Of a DNA stretch of 64,000 bases, positions 25,246-33,294 are shown piece by piece; the first letter of the stretch is position 1; every line of letters starts with the position of its first letter. This DNA is from Acidobacteria bacterium 13_1_20CM_3_53_8 (GTDB lineage: Bacteria > Acidobacteriota > Blastocatellia > Pyrinomonadales > Pyrinomonadaceae): positions 19,042 through 83,041 of the forward strand of contig MNJR01000059.1 of the NCBI GenBank assembly GCA_001920415.1, written 5' to 3'. A model generated the notes under the pieces. That model searched no databases, had not been told where the DNA came from, and saw only the letters and a list, made by a program, of their open reading frames with translations. Made by a program: the position numbers and the translations under genes.

Positions 25246-25683
25246 TCATCCCAGTTCAGCGCAGCATTCTTTGCAGCGCGTAGCTTTGAGCGGGATTGTT
25301 GAAAGGCAGAGCGGGCAGTCTTTCGTTGTTATCTCCGCAGATTCTTGCTTGCTCTTCATGGCGTTAACCTGCCTGACGATTAGAAAGACGACGAATGCGA
25401 TTATCAAAAAATTGATTATGTCGTTGATGAACTGGCCGTAGGCTATGACTGGGACGCCCAATCCTTTCGCCTCTTCGAGCGATGCTGGCTTGCCCTTGCT
25501 TGCGTCCAGCACATAGAAGAGGCTTGCGAAATCCACTTTGCCAAGCGCCATTCCTATGGGCGGCATGATGACTCCTTCTACAAGCGTCGTCACGATCTTG
25601 CCGAACGCAGCGCCGATGATGACCGCAACGGCGAGGTCCATAACGTTTCCGCGATTGATGAATTCTCGGAATTCTCTGAACAT
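25246..25683 (-). CDS. mscL: Large-conductance mechanosensitive channel MscL with C-terminal zinc ribbon
   Basis: About 145 residues with the start at 25683 (MFREFREFINRGNVMDLAVAVIIGAAFGKIV, the classical MscL N-terminus). Two membrane helices surround a short periplasmic loop (VDFASLFYVLDASKGK). The second helix (INDIINFLIIAFVVFLIV) is followed, where normal MscL has a short helical bundle, by a zinc ribbon CPLCLSTIPLKATRCKEC. It probably releases osmolytes at high tension. The ribbon is an addition also seen in some other bacteria; it may bind a partner or metal. Confidence 0.93.
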   Translation of the reverse strand: MFREFREFINRGNVMDLAVAVIIGAAFGKIVTTLVEGVIMPPIGMALGKVDFASLFYVLDASKGKPASLEEAKGLGVPVIAYGQFINDIINFLIIAFVVFLIVRQVNAMKSKQESAEITTKDCPLCLSTIPLKATRCKECCAELG

Positions 25684-25828
25684 TCTTCCAGGTCTCCTCT
25701 CAGAAAAGAAGTGCAGGCTTGAGATAGCTAGGTCGAAAAACAATATGGCTTTTATAACAGCAGAGGTGAGCCGTCAATAGAAATATTGCGCGGGCGAACG
25801 GATTGAAGCGTATCCAAAAAGAAGAAGA

Positions 25829-25851
25829 CCGCGCAAACAGATGATGCGCGG
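25829..25851 (-). terminator. Terminator of the subtilase gene
   Basis: CCGCGC/GCGCGG stem around an 11-base loop. On the minus strand, downstream of the subtilase stop, it is followed by CTTCTTCTTTTT. Confidence 0.6.
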
Positions 25852-25918
25852 CCCTTTTCTAATGATTAAGTCTGTAGTCTAAGAAACGATTGCTCGCTAG
25901 CCCTTCAGACCTCTCCTT

Positions 25919-28141
25919 CTACTTCTTCGTCGTCGCCGAAGCAGTGCTGGAGTAAGCTGAGTTTCCGCTAACACTGTAAGCGCGAACACGATAGTAATAC
26001 TTCTTAGCGGCCAGCAGACCAGTGCTGGAATAGGTCTTCACGCCAGCGCCGACCGTGCCGACCTGTGCGAAGCTAATTCCGTCGGTCGAGCGTTCGATTG
26101 AAAAGCCGGTCTCGTTCGTGGAGTTGTCCGACCAGGAGAGATTTATCTGGCTGTTAGAGTATGCTGTTGCGCTCAGATTGCCGGGCGCACTCGGCAGGTC
26201 AGAGACGATCTTCATGACAGAGCCTGAATCGCCACTGGTAAGCGCTTTCTTCGATTGAGTGAGCATGTCGCCTAACAAAACTCCATCGCCTAAGAGAACG
26301 CCATCGCCTAATAGAACGCCGTCGCCCAGAAGGACTCCATCGCCTAATAGGACTCCATCACCCAGAAGCACGCCGTTTGCGCAGAAGGTTGTGCCTTCGT
26401 TAATACTGATGCCCATAGTGGACGGGTCTGTGTCGGCGTAGATAAGAATGTTATCGCCAAGCAGCACGCCGTCGCCCAGTAGGACTCCGTCGCCCAACAG
26501 AACGCCGTTGCTCTCTATAGTTCCATCGCCGAGCAGCACGCCCTGGCTGTAAACTTTCTGGTAGTTCGTAATCAGGTTTGTTCCATAGCCGTATGTCTGA
26601 TCGAAAATAACTCCCTGACTCCACGCGAAGCTGAACCCGCTGATACTCGTCTGCGCCGTAGGCACTGAGCAGGTCGAGCAGAGCATGGGAGCGTTCAGCG
26701 GCGTGCTTGAATTCAAATCCGTGCGAATAGCTTTTGCGAGTCGTATAGCGCCTTCGATGTTTATTTCGCCAGCGCCCTGCTCCAATTGATTGAATCCTGC
26801 GAGCGGCTGAGCCGTGTACATCAGAATCATCTTCACCATGTTCGGCGTCAGACTGGGATTGGCTTGAAGCACTAAAGCGGCTGCGCCGGAAACCACCGGC
26901 GTCGCCATAGAAGTTCCGCTCAAGTACATCATCTCGCGTGCGCTGCTTCCGCTCACACCAGCGTCGAGCGCCGGGTTCTGAGTCACTATATAATTATTTA
27001 CAGCTTCGGCGCTGAGGAGCTTGTTGCCCGGAGCTGCGACATCGGGTTTGATTACATTATCGTAATGCTTAACGCCTGTATCGTCCGTCCAGAAGCCACG
27101 CGTTGGCCCACGCGAGCTATATGTAGTGATGCCGTCATCGGCACGAGAGTCCGTACCGAATGAATTGGCAGCGCCGACTGTGATGACGGAAGGCTCTATG
27201 CCGGGCGAGTGAATCTGGCCGTAAACTTTCTGGCCTGAGCCGTTCTTGCCCTCGTTGCCCGCAGCCGCGACGACTACTACGCCAGCGTCAACTAGGCGAC
27301 GAGCGGCCATGCAGAGCACGTCCGTTTTGTAAGAATCAATGGCAGCCGTTCCCAAACTCATGTTGACGACGCGTATGTTGTAGGTCGTACGGTAGGTCAT
27401 TACCCAATCAAGCGCGTTTAGAAGGCTTGCTGTGTTGCCCTTTCCGTTGGAATCCAGAACGCGAAGATTGTAGACGTTTGCTCCGCTGGCTATGCCTTCA
27501 TAAGCGCCGCTGGAAATGTTGTTGCTGCCAGCGGCAAGGCCAGCCACGTGCGTGCCGTGTCCGTAAGGATCATCAGTCCTGCCTTCGCCCGTAAAATCAA
27601 CGCTCATCTGTAGGTGAGCGTTAACAGCCGTGTGATTGGAATCAATGCCGGAATCTAGAACTGCTATGCCTATGCCGCTGCCGTCGAGCGTCGTGCCGGG
27701 AACCATCGAACGAGCGGCGTCCGCGCCCGTCGTCAATGAAACGTGGCCCAGGAGTTTGAGGTCTCTATTCATTGAGACATACCCAACGTCACTACGAGCC
27801 GCGAGCGTATCAACGGCAGATGTAGGAAGGTCTACTACGCGAGCGCCAAAATTTTTGAAGGAGCGTTTGACGGATCCGCCATTGCTACTGATTGCTAAAT
27901 CCAGATTTTGGCTCCAAGAGCTGGAAGGTTGAATGAGTACGCTGACGTGAGTGCCGAGCAGCGCGTCTAACACCTTCTGCTTCAGGTCTTGAGAAACTTT
28001 CTGTTTCTTCGAGGAGCCTGACGTGCTGGAGGAGGTTGATCCGCTTGCGAGGCTTGCAACGGGAGCGCCCGCGAGGAGAGCCAGCGCGAGAAGCAGTGCG
28101 GTGAATCTGGTTAGATGTTTGTGTGCGGTAGCCAATTTCAT
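25919..28141 (-). CDS. Exported subtilisin-like (S8) protease with GVLLGD repeats
   Basis: A 740-residue protein with a signal peptide (about 1-33) and a Ser-rich propeptide region. The S8 triad is D163 (VLDSGID), H198 (GHGTHVAG) and S411 (SGTSMATP), with the oxyanion Asn in AAAGNEG. Between about 535 and 630, a run of GVLLGD hexapeptides (three to six in a row, in two blocks) separates the protease from a fibronectin type III domain (about 655-740). The repeats could form a beta-roll or solenoid spacer. It is most likely secreted or surface-bound. Confidence 0.93.
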   Translation of the reverse strand: MKLATAHKHLTRFTALLLALALLAGAPVASLASGSTSSSTSGSSKKQKVSQDLKQKVLDALLGTHVSVLIQPSSSWSQNLDLAISSNGGSVKRSFKNFGARVVDLPTSAVDTLAARSDVGYVSMNRDLKLLGHVSLTTGADAARSMVPGTTLDGSGIGIAVLDSGIDSNHTAVNAHLQMSVDFTGEGRTDDPYGHGTHVAGLAAGSNNISSGAYEGIASGANVYNLRVLDSNGKGNTASLLNALDWVMTYRTTYNIRVVNMSLGTAAIDSYKTDVLCMAARRLVDAGVVVVAAAGNEGKNGSGQKVYGQIHSPGIEPSVITVGAANSFGTDSRADDGITTYSSRGPTRGFWTDDTGVKHYDNVIKPDVAAPGNKLLSAEAVNNYIVTQNPALDAGVSGSSAREMMYLSGTSMATPVVSGAAALVLQANPSLTPNMVKMILMYTAQPLAGFNQLEQGAGEINIEGAIRLAKAIRTDLNSSTPLNAPMLCSTCSVPTAQTSISGFSFAWSQGVIFDQTYGYGTNLITNYQKVYSQGVLLGDGTIESNGVLLGDGVLLGDGVLLGDNILIYADTDPSTMGISINEGTTFCANGVLLGDGVLLGDGVLLGDGVLLGDGVLLGDGVLLGDMLTQSKKALTSGDSGSVMKIVSDLPSAPGNLSATAYSNSQINLSWSDNSTNETGFSIERSTDGISFAQVGTVGAGVKTYSSTGLLAAKKYYYRVRAYSVSGNSAYSSTASATTKK

Positions 28142-28387
28142 TCGTGACTCCTTAACCCTTAAGGAATAACCGTTCGCTTAATCTCAATCCTTCAAAACTT
28201 CATGCGGATGGAAAACTCAAGACACCCGCGCCCGCCATTCACTAAACAAGAGCCGTGCCAAGTCATGACCGAAAGCTGAAGTTATTGTTAACGTGGGGGT
28301 TAGAGGTTTGGGCGGGGCTTTAGAGAAACTCTTTTGACAGGTCAAAGCTGTCAGAATGAAAAGCTGTGGCTTTCAAATTGACTAATC

Positions 28388-28510
28388 TGACCGCCGTTGG
28401 AAGTCAAAGGAAGGCAAAAGGTAAAAGTAAAAAGGCAAAAGTGAAGAAGGTCGAATCTCTTCCTAACTTTTGCCTTTTACCTTTTTACTTTTGACTTCCA
28501 ACGGCGGTCA
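28388..28510. repeat. Nested palindrome at the 3' end of the TPR gene
   Basis: Outer arms TGACCGCCGTTGGAAGTCAA and its complement enclose a GGCAAAAGGTAAAAG-type palindrome. The right arm supplies the stop codon of the TPR lipoprotein gene (28508-28510). The remaining part of the gap (28142-28387) contains the presumed subtilase promoter region; a small TGACAG...CTGTCA palindrome is at 28335-28353. Confidence 0.85.
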
Positions 28511-29266
28511 TGGGCTTGGCGCGGGCGCAAGCGCAGGATTCTGTTTGAGATTCGAGTTGATAGAGTTTGCATTGTTCGCATTTTTCTTCAACTCCTCCTG
28601 CCTGCGCAATTCGTCCGCCTGATGTTTTATGATCGCCTGTTGTCGCTGCAAATCAATCCTGGCTTTTTCGAGCGCGTCGCTCGCGCGGAAATTGTCCGGG
28701 TCGAGCTCTGTGGCGCGCTCCAGAGCCGCCACTGCCTCAGAGTATTGGGCCAACTTGTTGTGAGCAATGCCAAGCTCGTAGTAATAGTCTGCGTTGTCAT
28801 CCTGCAACTTCACAGCCTGCTTGTAAGCCTTTACAGCCTCTTCGTATTTGCCCAACCGGCTATAAGCCTGCCCCAGATTGAATTGCGCTTCCGCGCTTTT
28901 GGGATTCTGTCGCAAAATCTTTTCGTAAGCTTCTACAGCCTTTTTGTATGCTTCGTCCGCATCCTGCTTCTGACCAAGCGAATCGAGCGCGAGTCCCAGA
29001 CGATAATGTGCTTCCGCCAAGTCCGGGTCTAATTCTGTAGCCTTGCGAAAAGCGTCAGCGGCATCCTGATCTCTGTCATTCATATAAAACTCTTTGCCCT
29101 GATCTAAAAGCCTCTGCGCTTCGGCCTGATTAACCACGCCGCCCGCGCTCTCAGAAGAGCTAGAGTTTGACTGCGCGCCATTTTGCGAAGACTGAGCGCC
29201 CTTCTTCTTACAACCGCTCAAAGATAGGAACAGGCACAAGAATACAGGTATGAGCTTTCGCGTCAT
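28508..29266 (-). CDS. TPR-repeat lipoprotein
   Basis: 252 residues. A lipoprotein signal ends in LSGC (Cys at about residue 19), then a low-complexity Ser/Gln linker. Four TPR units span about 45-205 (QRLLDQGKEFYMNDRDQDAADAFRKATELDPDL... , YRLGLALDSLGQKQDADEAYKKAVEAYE, FNLGQAYSRLGKYEEAVKAYKQAVKL, YYELGIAHNKLAQYSEAVAALERATEL). The C-terminal tail is Lys/Gln/Asn-rich. It probably scaffolds an envelope complex. It lies downstream of the envelope block 29.5-39.3 kb on the same strand. Confidence 0.87.
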   Translation of the reverse strand: MTRKLIPVFLCLFLSLSGCKKKGAQSSQNGAQSNSSSSESAGGVVNQAEAQRLLDQGKEFYMNDRDQDAADAFRKATELDPDLAEAHYRLGLALDSLGQKQDADEAYKKAVEAYEKILRQNPKSAEAQFNLGQAYSRLGKYEEAVKAYKQAVKLQDDNADYYYELGIAHNKLAQYSEAVAALERATELDPDNFRASDALEKARIDLQRQQAIIKHQADELRRQEELKKNANNANSINSNLKQNPALAPAPSP

Positions 29267-29337
29267 GAAAGAAGCAACCTTACGATAGAAGATGCGCGCG
29301 ATTTTAACTTATTTGAGAATTCAATGCGAGAAGAGAA

Positions 29338-29556
29338 GAAAAGGCAAAAGTAAAAAGGTAAAAGGCAAAAGGAAGGCCGCAGACCGCTTTATCAGATTAA
29401 GAAAGAGTAAAAGCTGTCCACGCGCCTCACACGAAATAACACGAATTTCATGTGGCTCGTTTCGTGTCGTGCGCGTGTGAGGCGCGTGGACAATTCTTTT
29501 ATAGAAATGATTTCATCCTTATCCCTTTTGCCTTTTACCTTTTTACTTTTACCTTA
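29338..29556. repeat. Palindrome within palindrome (GGCAAAAGG arms, CACGAAA core)
   Basis: Outer purine-word arms (29338-29372, 29524-29556) enclose GTCCACGCGCCTCACACGAA and its complement TTCGTGTCG...GAGGCGCGTGGAC (29417-29492). The right arm overlaps the last codons of the PBP fusion gene. Confidence 0.87.
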
Positions 29557-32353
29557 TTCCAAATGCGCGCCGCCATACGGATGCTTCGCCTTCCGTGCGT
29601 ATTAGCTTCTGCACTTCTCTGTAGGCGGCGAAGTAGAGCGAGCGCATCTCTTCAGGTGACGAAGGCCGCTCCAACCTTTGTGCGAGTTCGTCTGTCGTCA
29701 GATTAAGTTGAAACGCGGAACGCGCAAGCTGCGCGCCCTCACCTGCGACATAGATGGCAAGCCCTTCTTCCAGCCAGTGCGGAGTTCCACCGTGCGAAAG
29801 GGCAGCGATAACAGTGTGTACAAACTCGTGGCGCAATGTTGTCGGCAACACACCGCGCCTGCGCAAGACTTCAAGTGGTTGCATCTCGATTCGATTCCCG
29901 CGCGTAGCGCCTGCTGCCCAGTAAGGTTCGCCCGTAGCGGAAACAAAATCGCCCGTCGTCTCGTGAATTACAACATCAACCATAGGAAGCTCTGAGCGCA
30001 ACGAAGCGATTGCGAGACGGTGCTGCATCGAAGCGCGCGCCGCTTCAAGAGTTCGCAGCACAAACTCCGCATCTCGCCGCCCGACGCTGGCCGGAAAGTT
30101 TAATCGAAAGTGCTCGCTCGATAGCTGTATGCTTCGTGAAGCACGTAGCGTGCTAAAAAATTGGGCTAGTGATGAGTGAAAACTGTCAGAACTATCGGCA
30201 AGCGGGTTGCGCTTCGCTCCATGAACTGCCGACGACGTTTCGCGCCGAACCTCTCTTCCTGAGAGAACATCTGCGCGCCACGAATTGAAATCAGAGTGAA
30301 GCGCTGGCTGATTATAATTGCGTCCAGTCTCTTCGCCAGCGCGCTCTCGTACGGCACTGCTCAAATGTGTGGTCGGGAAATAATGAATGAGAATCGCGCG
30401 CGTTGGCATACCGCGCTGCGCCATGACGTGCGCGCCCTCCTGGCAGAGACCTAGTCCGTGCCCGAAACCGCTGCCTCGGAAGACAAAACTCTCGCCCGCG
30501 CGCGTGACTTCAAAGCGAGAGCTTTTGATAAAATTCCAGCCCAGCGTTCGGCCAACTATCAATTTGAAATCCCAGCCACGAACAGTTCGCCTTGTTTCGC
30601 CAACGAGCATGATAGTTTCGGCGCGCCCCGTCACATCACGTTTCGTGACTATTATCTGATTCAAGTTTGGGCCAACATCCGTCCGAGCATCTCTTTGAAG
30701 CGCGTATGCAAGCTGCGAAGCGAGGATAGTATCCGTCCAACTGTGGTGCGGCATCCCTTCACAGTAAATGTCGCGCACGCCGCGAAGGTATTCAACAGCG
30801 TGCGCTCCCCATAGCGAATCAATGCGCGCAGTCACTCCGCCGCACGCTGCATGAAAGTATGCGTCAATCAAATGACCCTGTTCGTCGCGCAAAACTTGGC
30901 CGCTGGTTTCCGCTACGGCGCGCCGCATCAGTTCGGTCGGATGATTCGTCCCATCGCTGAAGGAAACGAAACGCTGGCAGTGCGTGGTACTGCAAAAGTC
31001 GAAGCCTTCGCTGCCGTGACGCTTCAGATTTTTGAGGGCAAACGTGCGCGTGACTATAGCCTGCGCTTTCAGCGCTTCAAGCTCAGTCTCCCAGCTAGCC
31101 TCTGCCGCAAGCACGCCGAGCACGTAGTCTTCCAATGAAAGAGTCTGCGTTACATTCTGGCCGACTAGATGAACTCTTATCTGCAAAGAGTCTTCAGGGT
31201 GGGAAGGGGCGACGCTGCCACCTTGCGACGGCCCGCGATTGTTCGACGCAAAATAGTGTTGCCGCCCTCCCCGGTCGCCCGAACTCCCCAGCCGGGCGAA
31301 CTCGTCAAAAATCTTTTGGGAAACTTCAGCGCACTCCGCGCCATGCGAATGTTTTAGGAAAACAAGCACGGCGAGTTTCACGGCTTCAGGTTGCGAAATA
31401 ATTTCTGCGCTCTCGTCCGCCGCGAATCCTACGAACCAACCGTTCGTTCTGAAGCCGCCGACCTCTGTGGCCGTTCCCGTCTTGCCTATGATTTTCAGAG
31501 GCAGTTGATTCAAACCCGAATGCGCTGCCGTGCCATACTTGATTGCGCCGCGCATCCCTTCAATCAAAACGGCTCTGTGTGATTGTGCTATCTCAATTCT
31601 CGCGCGCTCACGTGGAGTGAAACTCGCGGCTTGATTGAGTTGAGGCGCGTTAAGATGTCCGCCGTTAATGAGCGCAGAGTAGGCCGCTAGCAACTGCAAA
31701 GGAGTGACTAGCAGACGGTCGCTTTCGCCCAGTGCGTCGCCAGCGTTCAATCTTCCGCTTGGAATTTTCCCGACCTCCTCGCCCTCGCCGAAACCGATGG
31801 GCTGGCCGAAGCCGAAAGACGCGAGCGTGCTGGTAAAATCAGATGGGCGCAGCCGTCCTCCCAACTCTCCAAAATAGAAGTTGCATGAATAGGCCAGCGC
31901 TTGAGACGGATTGAACGGCGCGCTGATTTTGGGATGAGAGCAGTTGAGCGAAAAGTTCTCGCGGTGAAATCCTCCGTGACAGAGCAGGCGCGAGTCTTCG
32001 TCAATTAAATGTGATTGAAGCGCGGCGAGCGCCGTGAAAGGCTTGATGGTAGAGCCGGGCGGAAATGCCTGCCCAATAGCGAGCGAAGGATTTACAATGG
32101 TGCGCACTCTGCCTGTCTGCGCGTCCATAATTACGACGGCTCCATCGCGCGTGCCCAGTGCTTCTGTAGCTGCCAGTTGCAAGCGAGCGTCAATCTCATC
32201 TTCGCTCGCTGGCTCTGAGCTTTCAGTGAAATTTATTGATTCTAATTTCGGCGGAGAGTTTCCGATTGAAAGGACTGCGACACAGATAGAGAGCGCCATC
32301 AACAGATGTATGACAGGCGAAGACGGATTCAGAATGAAACTTCGGCTACCCAT
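29549..32353 (-). CDS. Three-domain fusion: PBP transpeptidase, SpoIID/LytB domain, gluzincin peptidase
   Basis: A single 934-residue frame, unusual in its domain set. After an N-terminal anchor (about 15-32), residues 65-350 form a penicillin-binding transpeptidase: S101-TIK (SxxK), S156-C-N and KTGTA near 290. Residues about 390-650 are a SpoIID/LytB domain (LSLEDYVLGVLAAEASWETE, ALKAQAIVTRTFALKN, FGHGLGLCQEGAHVMA), known as a denuded-glycan lytic transglycosylase or amidase enhancer. The last 200 residues have LRHEFVHTVIAAL (HExxH) with downstream HWLEEGLAIY, a gluzincin-type zinc peptidase signature. All three would act in the periplasm on peptidoglycan. The frame is open throughout, so a missed stop is not needed, but assembly across the joints should be checked. 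Confidence 0.85.
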   Translation of the reverse strand: MGSRSFILNPSSPVIHLLMALSICVAVLSIGNSPPKLESINFTESSEPASEDEIDARLQLAATEALGTRDGAVVIMDAQTGRVRTIVNPSLAIGQAFPPGSTIKPFTALAALQSHLIDEDSRLLCHGGFHRENFSLNCSHPKISAPFNPSQALAYSCNFYFGELGGRLRPSDFTSTLASFGFGQPIGFGEGEEVGKIPSGRLNAGDALGESDRLLVTPLQLLAAYSALINGGHLNAPQLNQAASFTPRERARIEIAQSHRAVLIEGMRGAIKYGTAAHSGLNQLPLKIIGKTGTATEVGGFRTNGWFVGFAADESAEIISQPEAVKLAVLVFLKHSHGAECAEVSQKIFDEFARLGSSGDRGGRQHYFASNNRGPSQGGSVAPSHPEDSLQIRVHLVGQNVTQTLSLEDYVLGVLAAEASWETELEALKAQAIVTRTFALKNLKRHGSEGFDFCSTTHCQRFVSFSDGTNHPTELMRRAVAETSGQVLRDEQGHLIDAYFHAACGGVTARIDSLWGAHAVEYLRGVRDIYCEGMPHHSWTDTILASQLAYALQRDARTDVGPNLNQIIVTKRDVTGRAETIMLVGETRRTVRGWDFKLIVGRTLGWNFIKSSRFEVTRAGESFVFRGSGFGHGLGLCQEGAHVMAQRGMPTRAILIHYFPTTHLSSAVRERAGEETGRNYNQPALHSDFNSWRADVLSGREVRRETSSAVHGAKRNPLADSSDSFHSSLAQFFSTLRASRSIQLSSEHFRLNFPASVGRRDAEFVLRTLEAARASMQHRLAIASLRSELPMVDVVIHETTGDFVSATGEPYWAAGATRGNRIEMQPLEVLRRRGVLPTTLRHEFVHTVIAALSHGGTPHWLEEGLAIYVAGEGAQLARSAFQLNLTTDELAQRLERPSSPEEMRSLYFAAYREVQKLIRTEGEASVWRRAFGIR

Positions 32354-32356
32354 CGT

Positions 32357-33197
32357 TTATAGCGGTTTGCTGCTCTCCGCGACTGAAGACAGGTCAGTAC
32401 CGCCTGCGGTAGCGGGCGGGACAAGGGATTTTGGATTTTGGATTTCGGATTTTGGATTAATAAGAGGTTTGCTGTCTTTCAATCCGAAATCCGAAATCCA
32501 AAATCCAAAATTGAATTGGCGCTTCAACGCGCCGATTGTTACGAGCCAGCCTATCAGCACAAAAACGAGAGCAAGCACAATTCGCGCGACGAAGAATGCG
32601 ATTTCAGTTGAAGCTTTCTGCGCGGGCGTCTTCGTGATTAGAAGCAGATAGGGAATAAGAATGAAAAGGGGCGTGCCGAGCAGATAGATCATAAGGGATT
32701 GCGGCGCGAACGCCTGTCTGAAAATCTGTTGAGACCTCTTGAAAGTCTCCACAAACCCGTCGCTCAAAGAGACTAGCCAGAGGTGAACCAGAGCGAGCGG
32801 CAAAGCAAGGCCGAAGAGCAGTAGGCGAAGCGTGGAAAAAGTTATGGGCGTCCACCGCGATTGCAACGAGTGTGGCATGTGCGCCTCTAGTTTTGTCAGA
32901 AGATAGTTGATAACGAGCGCGGCTATCACAGGCGGGATGCTCACCACCATTAGCTTCGCTCCGGTTAAAGCTCAAGACCATTCTGTGAAGAACGAAGAAG
33001 AGAACCGGCGCTGCGAGGAAGAGCAGCAAGGTCAACAACACTTGCCACAAACTGGCCTGCCCCATAGCCGCGAAAAAATAGATGCTGGCAAGCATCAGCG
33101 CGTAAAGCCCTACAAAACTCGCCGTCATAGGCCACCTGCGCCACAACTCGCGCGCCGAAGCCGCAATGTCACTGAAAACTTTCTTCACCATCTTCAC
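32357..33197 (-). pseudogene. Membrane protein gene broken by a frameshift, with a repeat-encoded tail
   Basis: Two overlapping frames together make one protein. 33197 to about 32955 encodes a cytosolic start and two membrane helices (TASFVGLYALMLASIYFFA, VLLTLLLFLAAPVLFFVLHRMVLS). The next frame, from about 32965 to 32357, continues with ALTGAKLMVVSIPPVIAAL and three more helices. The join needs a one-base shift near 32960. The last 50 residues (from FGFWISDFGL to SSVAESSKPL) are encoded by two palindromic repeats (32392-32515). It lies between alpha-2-macroglobulin and the PBP fusion. It may be real decay or a sequencing error. No family is recognised. Confidence 0.65.
32392..32515. repeat. 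Two adjacent repeat families, translated
   Basis: A solo CCTGCGGTAGCGGGCGGG arm (32394-32420) followed by a GGATTTTGGATTTC-word palindrome (32428-32511; left arm TTTTGGATTTTGG, right arm CCGAAATCC/CCAAAATCC). All of this is in frame in the downstream half of the membrane protein. Confidence 0.85.
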
Positions 33198-33204
33198 CTC
33201 CTAA

Positions 33205-33293
33205 AAGCAGTTTACAGTTTTTAGTTTTCAGTTTTCAGCAAGAAGCGAAATGCTTTTACTGAAAACTGAAAACTGTAAACTAAAAACTGCTTT
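33205..33293. repeat. CAGTTTTCAGTTTTTAG-type palindromic hairpin
   Basis: AGTTTACAGTTTTTAGTTTTC on the left and CTGAAAACTGTAAACTAAAAACTG on the right. It separates the alpha-2-macroglobulin stop from the membrane protein start. Confidence 0.9.
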
Positions 33294-33294
33294 T

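Noticed and set aside
26262-26540. CRISPR-like regular repeats
   Set aside because: The 18-base units encode GVLLGD without spacers, vary at synonymous sites and lie in a subtilase frame.
32604-32950. Downstream part of the frame opened at 33197 as a real C-terminus
   Set aside because: After about residue 80 it turns into hydrophilic Arg/His/Ser sequence, while the other frame continues with typical membrane helices.
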